From CAZSNH01 sp052388455 (GTDB lineage Bacteria > Pseudomonadota > Alphaproteobacteria > Rhizobiales > Hyphomicrobiaceae), in contig JBQTIA010000052.1 of NCBI GenBank assembly GCA_052388455.1, positions 1 to 42,744 on the forward strand: 42,744 nucleotides of DNA, written 5' to 3'. The notes under the pieces are model-generated. The model saw only the letters and a program-made list of their open reading frames with translations. It did not search any database and was not told the origin of the DNA. How positions within the stretch are numbered: the stretch's first letter is position 1; every line of letters begins with the position of its first letter. The translations under genes were made by a program, and so were the position numbers. Of this stretch, positions 1-7,219 are shown one piece after another.

Positions 1-14
1 AATCGCATTTGGAC

Positions 15-92
15 GTAGGTTGGGTCGAGGCACAAGACCCAACAACTTTGGTCGCTCGAGTTTGTGGGGTCTCCTTCGTCGACCCAACCTAC
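15..92. repeat. Perfect 14-bp inverted repeat, dispersed intergenic type
   Basis: The arms GTAGGTTGGGTCGA (15-28) and TCGACCCAACCTAC (79-92) are exact reverse complements. A third partial copy of the GACCCAAC half lies at about 46-54, so two alternative hairpins can form. The element sits just downstream of rsfS, where related genomes usually carry rlmH. The core GTAGGTTGGGT resembles short palindromic repeats common between genes of alphaproteobacteria. That family resemblance is from memory; the pairing is directly visible. It could act as a transcript end or processing hairpin. Confidence 0.6.
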
Positions 93-131
93 AATTCGCG
101 CCATATGCGATTGCCCTGCCGTCGACAGCCG

Positions 132-539
132 TCAGTGCGAGATCTCGCCAGGGCGCTCGGCCGACCACATCTTTTCGAGGTTGTAGAACTCGCGCACCTC
201 GGGCCGGAACACGTGGACGATGATGTCGCCCGTGTCGATCAGCACCCAGTCGCAGGCTTCCATGCCCTCGACGCGCACATGCGACCAGCCCGCATCTTTG
301 ATCTTCTTGCGGATCTGATCGGCGATGGCGCCGACATGCCGGTCGGTGCGGCCGCTGGCGACCACCATGTAGTCGCCGAGCGAGGTCTTGCCCTCGAGAT
401 CGATCGAGACGATCTTCTCGGCCTTGGCTTCGTCCAGCCAGTGGACGATGTCGGCAAGAAGGGCGGTAGCGTCGCGCCGGTCGGGCGCAAGCTCAAGCGG
501 GGGCTTGCCCTTGCGGACAGCCCCGGATGCGGTTCTCAT
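132..539 (-). CDS. rsfS: Ribosomal silencing factor RsfS (Iojap/DUF143)
   Basis: The protein has 135 residues. The family binds ribosomal protein L14 on the large subunit, blocks joining with the 30S subunit and lowers translation during starvation. Family signatures are visible: IVSIDLEGKTSLGDYMVVASG (shortened here to its key parts DLEGKTS and DYMVVASG), RTDRHVGAIAD, the glycine-glutamate step VRVEGMEACDWVLIDTGD, and VHVFRPEVREFYNLEKMW near the C-terminus. ATG at 539 gives a length slightly above the usual 105-120 residues because of a loose N-terminal tail. The open frame continues further upstream without a plausible start or homology, so that extension was dropped. It is last in the visible obgE-proBA-nadD-rsfS run, as in many alphaproteobacteria. 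Confidence 0.93.
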   Translation of the reverse strand: MRTASGAVRKGKPPLELAPDRRDATALLADIVHWLDEAKAEKIVSIDLEGKTSLGDYMVVASGRTDRHVGAIADQIRKKIKDAGWSHVRVEGMEACDWVLIDTGDIIVHVFRPEVREFYNLEKMWSAERPGEISH

Positions 540-724
540 CGGTTGCGGAATGTCTCTTCTCCATCGACCTGTTCGGCGCCGGTGGTCCCAAGTCTCCTGC
601 GGGACCGCCCGACTCGAATATGGGCCCGATCTGTGACGACGGAAAGATAGCCTGACCCCACCATCGGCGACAAGGGCTCGTCCCCGCCGCCGGCGCGCGA
701 GATTCCGGCCATTCGGCGACCTAG

Positions 725-780
725 GCCGTGGTGCTAAATGGGATGGTCCAACGATGGGCCATCCCAATTTGGACCACGGC
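725..780. repeat. Long imperfect palindrome between nadD and rsfS
   Basis: Two arms of about 22 bases (725-746 and 759-780) pair with only a few mismatches around a 12-base loop. The outer stem is GCCGTGGT/ACCACGGC and the inner stem is GGGATGG/CCATCCC. The palindrome fills the space immediately after the nadD stop codon on the minus strand. It could be an intercistronic hairpin that stabilises or separates nadD and rsfS messages, or a copy of a dispersed palindromic element. No T-run follows the stem, so a classical terminator is less likely. Confidence 0.6.
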
Positions 781-784
781 CCAG

Positions 785-1411
785 TCAGCGTCCGGCCGGC
801 TTTTGCCGCAGTGCGGTAGACGACAGCGGCGACAGCCGCGTCGTCAGCATCGTCCAGGCCGGTGGCGGCATGTTTGGCAGCGCATCCGCCTGCTGCTCGG
901 AGCGGCGAGACGCGGCCAGCGCCTGGGCGGCCGGGGAGGCCAGCGCCTTGAGCCGCCAGCCGGGACGGTCGACGACGGCGATCGGCGTGGTGGCGGCGAT
1001 GCCGCGCCAGTCCTGCCAGCGGTGGAACTGGGCCAGATTGTCGGCGCCCATCACCCAGACGAAGAACGTTCCGGGATAGCGCCGATGCAGAAAAGCGAGC
1101 GTGCGCGCCGTGTAGGGGCTGCCGAGCGCCGCCTCGAAGCCGGTCACCTCCATGCGCGGATTTGTGATGAGACGCCGGCAGGCGGCCATGCGCTCGTCCT
1201 GGGACGGCCGTCCATCGGTGGCTTTGAGGGGATTGCCGGGACTGACGACCCACCACAGGCGGTCGAGCCCCAGGCGTTTCATGGCCGTCTCGGCGACATT
1301 GAGATGCCCTGCGTGCGGCGGATCGAACGATCCGCCCATGACGCCGATGCGCTGACGCGGCAATGCCAGGGGCGGCTGAGCCAGACCGGGGAGGGGTGCG
1401 TGACGCAGCAT
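785..1411 (-). CDS. nadD: Nicotinate-nucleotide adenylyltransferase
   Basis: The 208-residue protein belongs to the NadD family, which makes nicotinic acid adenine dinucleotide from nicotinate mononucleotide and ATP, the step after quinolinate phosphoribosyltransferase. The nucleotidyltransferase signature GGSFDPPHAGHL lies near residue 26, with the two HxGH-type histidines intact. The second motif, PLSSTALR, stands in for ISSTxIR near the C-terminus. It is 22 bases downstream of proA and upstream of rsfS on the same strand. The nadABC genes for the earlier steps are in this window at 27183-30926, so the route from aspartate to NaAD is nearly complete here. The ATG at 1411 gives a short N-terminal tail before the core, normal for the family. 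Confidence 0.95.
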   Translation of the reverse strand: MLRHAPLPGLAQPPLALPRQRIGVMGGSFDPPHAGHLNVAETAMKRLGLDRLWWVVSPGNPLKATDGRPSQDERMAACRRLITNPRMEVTGFEAALGSPYTARTLAFLHRRYPGTFFVWVMGADNLAQFHRWQDWRGIAATTPIAVVDRPGWRLKALASPAAQALAASRRSEQQADALPNMPPPAWTMLTTRLSPLSSTALRQKPAGR

Positions 1412-1433
1412 TGTCTTGATGGGCGAACTCCGC

Positions 1434-2768
1434 TTATTTCGGCCGTGTCTGGCCGTCGCCGCGCACGACGTACTTGAAGCTCGTCAACTGCTCGACGCCG
1501 ACGGGGCCGCGGGCGTGCAGCTTCCCCGTCGCGATGCCGATCTCGGCGCCGAATCCGAACTCGCCGCCGTCGGCGAATTGCGTCGAAGCGTTGTGCAGGA
1601 CGATCGCGGAGTCGACTCGAGAAAGGAAATGCTCGGCGGTCGCCTGATCGCGGGTGACGATCGCGTCGGTGTGCTGCGAGCCGTAGCGGGCGATGTGCGC
1701 GATGGCCGCGTCGACGCCGTCGACCACCTTGACGGCGATGACCGCGTCGAGGAACTCCTTGCCGTAGTCGTCGGCCGCCGCCGGCTTCACCCGCGCATCC
1801 GCCGCCAGTGAGCGCGTATCTCCGCGCACCTCGCAGCCGGCGTCGAGCAGCGCTTTCAAGAGGGCCGGCAAGTGGCCCTTCGGTGCGGCGGCATCGACCA
1901 GCAGGCATTCGGTTGCACCGCAGATGCCCGTGCGGCGCAGCTTGGCGTTGAGCAAGATGCGCGTGGCCATATCCAGGTCCGCGGCCTTGTCGACGTAGGT
2001 GTGGCAGATGCCTTCGAGGTGCGCGAACACCGGCACGCGCGCCTCTTTCTGCACGCGGTCGACGAGGCTCTTGCCCCCGCGCGGCACGATGACATCGATG
2101 GCCCCGTCGAGACCTTTGAGCATCTCGCCGACGGCTTCACGGTCCGGAGTGGGAACGAGCTGGACAGCGTCCTCGGGCAACCCGGCCTCCGCGAGCCCCT
2201 TCGCCATGCAGACTTGAATCGCCGACGCCGAGCGCAGCGCATCGGAGCCGGTGCGCAGGATCGCTGCGTTGCCGGCCTTGAGGCAGAGGCCGCCGGCATC
2301 GGCCGTCACGTTCGGACGGCTCTCGTAGATGATGCCGACGACGCCGATCGGCACGCGCACGCGCACGAACCGCAGGCCGTTCGGCCGGGTCCATTCGGCC
2401 AGCACAGAGCCGACCGGATCGGGGAGCTTGCCGATGTCTTCGAGGCCGCGCGCAATCGCCTCGATGCGATCCTCGTTCAGCGTGAGACGGTCGACGAACG
2501 CCGCCGCCATTCCGGTCGACCGCGCCGCCGCCACGTCGGACGCATTCGCCGCGAGGACGTCGGCCGCATCGACGCGCAAGCAGCGTGCAGCGGCGACGAG
2601 CGCCGCGTTCTTCGCTTCGGTCGGCGCCAGGGCCAGCTCACGTGCCGCTGCCCGCGCGCGCCGGCCGATGCCGAGCATCAGTGCTGCAGCGTTGGCCACA
2701 TTTGGTGTCTGATACTCCGAGTCAGACACCGCATCACGAATCTCTGTTTTCAAGACCTGTTTTGCCAT
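1434..2768 (-). CDS. proA: Gamma-glutamyl phosphate reductase
   Basis: ProA (444 residues) reduces gamma-glutamyl phosphate to glutamate semialdehyde with NADPH, the second step of proline synthesis, in the cytoplasm. The aldehyde-dehydrogenase-like core shows VPIGVVGIIYESRPNVTAD, the catalytic-cysteine segment RRTGICGATECLL, and the C-terminal FGFGAEIGIATGKLHARGP. It follows proB by 64 bases. The usual family N-terminus corresponds to about residue 28 onward (MLGIGRRARAAARELA). The residues before it include SDSEYQTP, encoded by a palindromic repeat at 2704-2730, so the gene appears to have gained an N-terminal extension. ATG at 2768 is preferred over TTG at 2777. Confidence 0.95.
   Translation of the reverse strand: MAKQVLKTEIRDAVSDSEYQTPNVANAAALMLGIGRRARAAARELALAPTEAKNAALVAAARCLRVDAADVLAANASDVAAARSTGMAAAFVDRLTLNEDRIEAIARGLEDIGKLPDPVGSVLAEWTRPNGLRFVRVRVPIGVVGIIYESRPNVTADAGGLCLKAGNAAILRTGSDALRSASAIQVCMAKGLAEAGLPEDAVQLVPTPDREAVGEMLKGLDGAIDVIVPRGGKSLVDRVQKEARVPVFAHLEGICHTYVDKAADLDMATRILLNAKLRRTGICGATECLLVDAAAPKGHLPALLKALLDAGCEVRGDTRSLAADARVKPAAADDYGKEFLDAVIAVKVVDGVDAAIAHIARYGSQHTDAIVTRDQATAEHFLSRVDSAIVLHNASTQFADGGEFGFGAEIGIATGKLHARGPVGVEQLTSFKYVVRGDGQTRPK
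2704..2730. repeat. Palindromic repeat copy inside the proA 5' end
   Basis: GGTGTCTGA (2704-2712) and TCAGACACC (2722-2730) are perfect 9-base arms around a 9-base centre. A related copy lies at 2789-2817. On the minus strand this copy is read in frame as part of the ProA N-terminus. The shared CCGAG/CGGAG centre and the AGACACC arm show that the two copies are related. Confidence 0.65.
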
Positions 2769-2788
2769 TCGGTCCAATTCCGTTGCAC

Positions 2789-2817
2789 TGGTGTCTAACC
2801 CGGAGTGTCAGACACCA
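2789..2817. repeat. Second copy of the GGTGTCT/AGACACC palindrome, proB-proA gap
   Basis: TGGTGTCT (2789-2796) and AGACACCA (2810-2817) are perfect 8-base arms around a 13-base centre that contains CGGAGTG. The element lies in the 64-base gap between proB and proA. It shares its arms and part of its centre with the copy at 2704-2730. Confidence 0.65.
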
Positions 2818-2832
2818 CCAGTACGAATGCCG

Positions 2833-3987
2833 TTACTTCCTGTTCAGCGCCATGTCGTCGCGATGGATCAGCTCGGGCGTGCCCTTGTAGCCGAGGAGGG
2901 CTTCGATCTCGCCCGACTTGCGGCCCAAAAGCCGTTCCGCCTCAGCCCGCGGATAGGCGGCAAGCCCGCGGCCCAATTCGCGTCCGTCGGCGCAGCGTAT
3001 GATGACGGCGTCCCCGCGGTCGAAATCGCCGTCGATGCGTTTGACCCCGGCGGGCAACAGGCTCTTGCCCGAGAGCAGCGCCTGCTCGGCGCCGGCATCG
3101 ATATGGATCGTACCGGCCGCTTCGAGCTGCCCCGCGATCCAGCGCTTCTTGGCGGTCACCGGATCGGACTTGGCCAGGAACCAGGTGACGGTCGCGCCGT
3201 CGGCGATGGCCTTGAGCGGATTCATCACCTTTCCCGTGGCGATCACCATGTTGGTGCCGGCGCCGAGCGCAATCTTTCCGGCCTCGATCTTGGTCTTCAT
3301 GCCGCCCTTCGACAGCTCGGTGCCAGCGTCGCCCGCCATGGCCTCGATCTCGGCCGTGATCTCGGTGACGAGCGGGATGTGCCGCGCGTCGGGAACGCTG
3401 GCGGGCGGCGCCGTGTAGAGGCCGTCGATGTCGGATAGCAGAACGAGACAATCGGCCGAGACCATGCTCGCAACACGCGCGCTCAGGCGGTCGTTGTCGC
3501 CGTATTTGATCTCGGCGGTCGCCACCGTGTCGTTTTCGTTGACGACCGGAATGGCTTTCAGCGCCAGCAGCGTCTCGATGGTGTGGCGGGCATTGAGATA
3601 GCGCTGGCGCTCCTCGGTGTCGCCCAGGGTCAGGAGGATCTGCGCGATGGTCAGGCCATGCCGCGCGGCCAGCTCCTGATAGGCATGCGCGAGGCTGATC
3701 TGTCCGACGGCGGCCGCCGCCTGCGACTGCTCCAGCTCCAGCGGACCCTTCGGCAGTCCGAGCTTGTGGCGGCCGAGCGCGACCGCGCCGGACGAAACGA
3801 GCACCACGTCCCGGCCGGCCTTCGACAGTGCCGCCACGTCGTCCATCAGGCTGGCGAGCCAGTCGGCTTTGAGCTGACCCGTCGCGCGATCGGCAAGCAG
3901 CGCCGAGCCGATCTTGACGACGACGCGGCGCGCCTTCGCCCATTCGGGTCTGGCTCTCGAAGCGGCGGATACAGGGGCGGCTGTCAT
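2833..3987 (-). CDS. proB: Glutamate 5-kinase with PUA domain
   Basis: ProB (384 residues) phosphorylates the gamma-carboxylate of glutamate to start proline synthesis and is normally the proline-inhibited step. The amino-acid kinase core shows RRVVVKIGSALL, VVLVSSGAVALG, VVNENDTVA with the GDNDRLSA segment, LLSDIDGLY, and the phosphate-binding stretch SKGGMKTKIEAGKIA. Residues from about 285 form a C-terminal PUA domain (IHIDAGAEQALLSGKSLLPAG, then RGDAVIIRCADGRELGRGLAAY in part), as in the long form of the enzyme. It lies between the small membrane gene and proA, forming the proBA pair. The ATG at 3987 leaves about 20 residues before the kinase fold. Confidence 0.95.
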   Translation of the reverse strand: MTAAPVSAASRARPEWAKARRVVVKIGSALLADRATGQLKADWLASLMDDVAALSKAGRDVVLVSSGAVALGRHKLGLPKGPLELEQSQAAAAVGQISLAHAYQELAARHGLTIAQILLTLGDTEERQRYLNARHTIETLLALKAIPVVNENDTVATAEIKYGDNDRLSARVASMVSADCLVLLSDIDGLYTAPPASVPDARHIPLVTEITAEIEAMAGDAGTELSKGGMKTKIEAGKIALGAGTNMVIATGKVMNPLKAIADGATVTWFLAKSDPVTAKKRWIAGQLEAAGTIHIDAGAEQALLSGKSLLPAGVKRIDGDFDRGDAVIIRCADGRELGRGLAAYPRAEAERLLGRKSGEIEALLGYKGTPELIHRDDMALNRK

Positions 3988-4022
3988 GGGGCGTACGATC
4001 GATATCGGCGTCCAGGTGCGAC

Positions 4023-4067
4023 CGCCTGATAGCAGAATTCGTGATTATGAAGGTCGACTATCAGGCG
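4023..4067. repeat. 10-bp perfect inverted repeat across a stop codon
   Basis: CGCCTGATAG (4023-4032) and CTATCAGGCG (4058-4067) pair perfectly across 25 bases. The stop codon of the minus-strand gene ending at 4061 lies within the second arm, and proB starts 35 bases beyond the first arm. It may be a transcript-processing or attenuation hairpin between these genes. Confidence 0.5.
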
Positions 4068-4312
4068 TCGGGGCCCGGCTTGGCTTCGCCATTACGGTTC
4101 CGCCACCACGCCATGACGCGCTGGCGGAAGAGGCGGACGCGGGGGATATCGTAGGAGAGGATCACGATGCCGAGCGGGATCATCCAAAAGCCAAGCAGCG
4201 GCAGGAAGCCGAGAAAGCCGCCGATGACGAGCAGGACGCCAATCGCGATGCGGGCCGGCGCGTAGTCTGGAAGCGTGAAGCTCTTCGAGCCGATCTTGAT
4301 CGTGCGGGGCAC
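4061..4312 (-). CDS. Small two-helix membrane protein, unknown function
   Basis: An 83-residue protein with a short polar N-terminus, two hydrophobic stretches (about residues 21-38, IAIGVLLVIGGFLGFLPL, and 40-53, LGFWMIPLGIVILS), and a basic tail rich in Arg and Trp (RRNRN, WW). The proline-glycine pattern in and between the helices (FLPLLGFWMIPLG) resembles PGPGW-type small inner-membrane proteins, but the assignment is loose. It sits between obgE and proB on the same strand, 52 bases after obgE, and similar small genes often occur at this place in related genomes. A role cannot be read from the sequence. Confidence 0.75.
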   Translation of the reverse strand: MPRTIKIGSKSFTLPDYAPARIAIGVLLVIGGFLGFLPLLGFWMIPLGIVILSYDIPRVRLFRQRVMAWWRNRNGEAKPGPDA

Positions 4313-4364
4313 CGGGGCAACTCCTCGATTTCAAGTCCTGCCCGCTCAACGCGGGCGTCGTCCG

Positions 4365-5411
4365 CTACGGCTGCCAGCTCTTGCTGGGAGCGACATCCTC
4401 TTGCTCGGCGTCGCTCCGTGCCTTGCCGCGGTCGATTTCCTTGGCCAGGACAAAGAGAGCCGGCTTCATTCCGAGGCCGGATACGGCCGACAGCACCAGC
4501 GGCTTCTTCTTGGCCGCCTTCTTCAAGGCCTCGGTCCGCTCCTCGATCGTCGCCGCATCGAGCGCATCGCACTTCGACAAGGCAACGATCTCCTTCTTGC
4601 GGGCCAGCTCCGCACTGTAGGCTTTCAATTCGCGCCGCACGACCTTGTAATCCCCGCCGACATCCTCGCTCGTCGCGTCGACGAGATGCAGCAGCACGCT
4701 GCAGCGTTCGACGTGGCCGAGAAAGCGGTCGCCGAGCCCGGCGCCCTCGTGGGCGCCTTCGATCAGGCCGGGAATATCGGCCAGCACGAAGTCGACCTCG
4801 CCCGCACGCACGACGCCGAGATTGGGATGCAGCGTGGTGAAGGGATAATCGGCGATCTTAGGCTTGGCGGCCGACACCGCCGCGAGAAACGTCGACTTGC
4901 CGGCGTTCGGAAGACCGATCAGCCCGGCATCCGCGATCAGCTTCAGATGCAGCCAGATGATCTGCTCGTCGGTCACCTGACCCGGGTTGGCGTGGCGCGG
5001 CGCCTGATTGGTGGCACTCTTGAAATGCGCGTTTCCGAAGCCGCCGTTGCCGCCTCGCGAAATGAGCAGCTTCTGTCCGACGGCGGTCAGATCCGCGATC
5101 ACCGTCTCCTCGTCCTCGGAGAGCACCTGCGTGCCGGGCGGAACTTTGATCACCACGTCCGCGCCGTCGGCGCCGGTCTGCACCTTGCCCATGCCTTTGG
5201 CGCCGTTGCCGGCGCGGAAGTGCTGCTGATAGCGATAGTCGATCAGCGTGTTGAGGTTGTCGACGCAGGCGACCCAAACGTCGCCGCCGCGCCCGCCGTT
5301 GCCCCCGAAGGGTCCGCCGAACTCGATGAACTTCTCGCGCCGGAAAGCGACGCAGCCGTCGCCGCCGTTGCCGGCCTTGACGTAGATCTTGGCCTTGTCG
5401 AGGAACTTCAT
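4365..5411 (-). CDS. obgE: GTPase Obg
   Basis: ObgE/CgtA (348 residues) is an essential GTPase that acts in late 50S subunit assembly and stress control. The glycine-rich N-terminal Obg fold is clear (KAGNGGDGCVAFRREK, GGNGGRGGDV, SRGGNGGFGNAHFKS). The G domain has G1 GLPNAGKST, G2/switch ADYPFTTLHPN, G3 DIPGLIEGA and G5 SAVSG. G4 reads SKCD rather than the common NKxD. There is no OCT domain, and the short acidic-basic tail is typical of alphaproteobacterial forms. Its ATG overlaps the stop of the upstream acetyltransferase gene by 4 bases (ATGA), which implies translational coupling. Location downstream of rplU-rpmA matches the conserved bacterial order. Confidence 0.96.
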   Translation of the reverse strand: MKFLDKAKIYVKAGNGGDGCVAFRREKFIEFGGPFGGNGGRGGDVWVACVDNLNTLIDYRYQQHFRAGNGAKGMGKVQTGADGADVVIKVPPGTQVLSEDEETVIADLTAVGQKLLISRGGNGGFGNAHFKSATNQAPRHANPGQVTDEQIIWLHLKLIADAGLIGLPNAGKSTFLAAVSAAKPKIADYPFTTLHPNLGVVRAGEVDFVLADIPGLIEGAHEGAGLGDRFLGHVERCSVLLHLVDATSEDVGGDYKVVRRELKAYSAELARKKEIVALSKCDALDAATIEERTEALKKAAKKKPLVLSAVSGLGMKPALFVLAKEIDRGKARSDAEQEDVAPSKSWQP

Positions 5412-5995
5412 GCCGCGCGCCCTCGCAGTCGCTCGAGGATCGGACGCACGAAGTCGGGGCCCTTCAGCAGCGGTCGCATGAGAATCGGACGCCGGCGCTG
5501 ATAACGGAGCGTCGCGACCTGCTCGCCCCGCGCCTCACACCATGCCGAGCACGTGCCCGTCAGCCGGAAGCCGAGCTTGCGGATGATCCGCTCGGAGGCG
5601 GGGTTGTCGATGAAGTGGCAGCACGTCAGCCGCGGGATCTCTCCGGCCGCGAAGCAGTGCGCGATCAGTGCTTCGGCCGCCTCGGTCGCGAAGCCCTGAC
5701 CCCACCACGGCCGGCCGATCCAGTAGCCGATCTCGACCGAGCGGTCGGGCGACGGCACGTAGCCCACGGCGCCGATCAGCCGGCCGCCGAACTCGACGAT
5801 CCGGACGAACTCTCCCGGCTCCAGGCTGCCGATCCAGTGGTGCGCCTGCACCAGAGAATAGGGATGCGGGATGCGGGCCGTCATGCGCGCGACATCCCAG
5901 TCCCCGGCCAGCTCGGCGATGCGGGCGGCGTCCGAGTAGTCGAGCGGCCGGTAGGTCAGTCGTGTGGACTGCATGGGGTGGCTCACGACGGGCAT
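5408..5995 (-). CDS. GNAT-family N-acetyltransferase (RimJ/RimL type)
   Basis: This 195-residue protein has the layout of RimJ/RimL-like acetyltransferases, which transfer acetyl from acetyl-CoA to protein N-termini or small amines. Visible parts are the N-terminal STRLTYRPLDYSDAARIAEL, the central EIGYWIGRPWWGQGFATEA segment (the acetyl-CoA loop R/Q-x-x-G-x-G/A appears as RPWWGQGFATEA), and the late NPASERIIRKLGFRLTG motif with the conserved Asn and the KLGF strand. It stands between rpmA and obgE and overlaps obgE by 4 bases, a common alphaproteobacterial arrangement. Substrate is unknown. ATG 5995 is preferred to ATG 5974 because of a better upstream purine-rich site. Confidence 0.88.
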   Translation of the reverse strand: MPVVSHPMQSTRLTYRPLDYSDAARIAELAGDWDVARMTARIPHPYSLVQAHHWIGSLEPGEFVRIVEFGGRLIGAVGYVPSPDRSVEIGYWIGRPWWGQGFATEAAEALIAHCFAAGEIPRLTCCHFIDNPASERIIRKLGFRLTGTCSAWCEARGEQVATLRYQRRRPILMRPLLKGPDFVRPILERLRGRAA

Positions 5996-6065
5996 TTCAT
6001 CCCGCGACTTTGGCCCGGATCGGGCGGAAGTTGCAAACAGCCTTGCACGAAGCCGGCCGACGAAA

Positions 6066-6091
6066 AGGGGAGGTGGCGGACCACCTCCCCT
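6066..6091 (-). terminator. Rho-independent terminator after rpmA
   Basis: The arms AGGGGAGGTGG (6066-6076) and CCACCTCCCCT (6081-6091) form a perfect 11-base stem with a 4-base loop. Read on the minus strand, the stem is followed by TTTTCG. It lies 28 bases past the rpmA stop, so it should end or thin the ribosomal-protein transcript before the acetyltransferase-obgE genes. Confidence 0.85.
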
Positions 6092-6119
6092 GCATGAGTG
6101 CCGGTCCGCGAGGGCGGGG

Positions 6120-6389
6120 TCAGGTCTTGGCGGGCTCGCCCGGCGTCACCGAGATGTAGACGCGGCCGTTGGCCTTGGTCTTGAACTCGACCGTGCCTTC
6201 CTGGACGGCGAAAATGGTGTGGTCGGTGCCCATGCCGACCCCGGTGCCGGGGTGCCACTGGGTGCCGCGCTGACGGCAGAGGATGTTGCCGGAGATCACG
6301 TGCTCACCGCCGTAACGCTTGATGCCGAGGCGTTTGCTCTCGGAATCGCGGCCGTTACGGGTCGAGCCGCCTGCTTTCTTTTGTGCCAT
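6120..6389 (-). CDS. rpmA: 50S ribosomal protein L27
   Basis: L27 has 89 residues, and its N-terminal tail reaches the peptidyl-transferase centre. The sequence shows the usual MAQKKAGGSTRNGRDSESK opening, then KRLGIKRYGGEHVISGNIL, RQRGTQWHPGTGVGMGTDH and a short acidic C-terminal strand. There is no firmicute-type cleavable propeptide. It follows rplU by 67 bases and is followed by a strong hairpin terminator, so rplU-rpmA form one ribosomal unit. Confidence 0.98.
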   Translation of the reverse strand: MAQKKAGGSTRNGRDSESKRLGIKRYGGEHVISGNILCRQRGTQWHPGTGVGMGTDHTIFAVQEGTVEFKTKANGRVYISVTPGEPAKT

Positions 6390-6456
6390 GGTTCGGTGTC
6401 CTTGAAGGGGCAGCCGCTCGGGCGCCCGAAAGTTGAGGGTCGGTCCGCGGGCCGGA

Positions 6457-6768
6457 TCAGCCGGTGATGCCCGTGATCCGCACGGTGGTCAGGTCCTGGC
6501 GATGCCCGCGCTTGCGGCGCGAATTCTTGCGACGGCGCTTCTTGAAAGCGATGACCTTGGGGCCGCGGGTCTGCTCGACCAGCTCGGCGGTGACTTTGGC
6601 GCCCGAAAGGAGCGGCTTGCCGACCTTGAAGCTCTCACCCGAGCCGACCATCAGCACATCGGTGAATTCGATCGACGCACCGGCGTCCCCATCGAGCTTT
6701 TCGACGGTGAGCACGTCGTCCTTGGCGACACGATACTGCTTGCCGCCTGTCTGGATGACAGCGAACAT
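6457..6768 (-). CDS. rplU: 50S ribosomal protein L21
   Basis: L21 has 103 residues, the standard length, and binds 23S rRNA. Key stretches are MFAVIQTGGKQYRVAKDD at the start, VLMVGSG in the middle, and the basic FKKRRRKNSRRKRGHRQ run that contacts RNA, ending VRITGI. The purine-rich GAAAGAGG lies a few bases before the ATG. It is the first gene of the rplU-rpmA pair, and the promoter-like sequence at 6932-6960 predicts a leader of about 155 bases. Confidence 0.98.
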   Translation of the reverse strand: MFAVIQTGGKQYRVAKDDVLTVEKLDGDAGASIEFTDVLMVGSGESFKVGKPLLSGAKVTAELVEQTRGPKVIAFKKRRRKNSRRKRGHRQDLTTVRITGITG

Positions 6769-6931
6769 ATGGGCCTCTTTCCGCGCTTCATGAGCGCTTT
6801 GGGTCTCGACCGCGCCCTGTGGCGCCGCTCGGTTAAAAGCGGACTTTCAATGGGTTGATCGCTTATGACCAACCGGAGCCTCGGGCAGCGCTTTTGCTGC
6901 GGCGGCCCGAAAGAACCGCGCAGTGAAGCGG

Positions 6932-6960
6932 CTTATCGTCGAAAAGCGCAGTGTTGTCAA
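6932..6960 (-). promoter_or_regulatory. Sigma70-type promoter for rplU-rpmA
   Basis: On the minus strand TTGACA (6955-6960) is followed after 17 bases by GATAAG (6932-6937). A start site near 6925 would leave a leader of about 155 bases before the rplU ATG at 6768. The rest of 6769-7219 shows no gene on either strand that can be supported. Confidence 0.6.
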
Positions 6961-7219
6961 AGGCCGTTTGGCCCCTCTGGTCGTGGCCCGGCAGGCTGCG
7001 TCTTGATGACGGTTTTCTGACAATCCACTTGCGTCTGTCGCGGATTGGGGAATCCTGGCTGCATGGGGGCAGTCGCCGGGTTTTCGAGCCGTCGACCAAA
7101 AGTGGCGAGCCATCAAACGGCTCTATCTTTGGTTGACGAAAGTCGACAACCCCTACCGGGCATCTTGTCCGCGGCCATCTTCAGGTGGGCGGCGACGGCC
7201 CGAAGCGGCGCGGGGGATC

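Noticed and set aside
132..1256. 374-codon minus-strand frame
   Set aside because: Only the last 135 codons show RsfS homology; the rest is a shadow of nadD and the intergenic palindrome.
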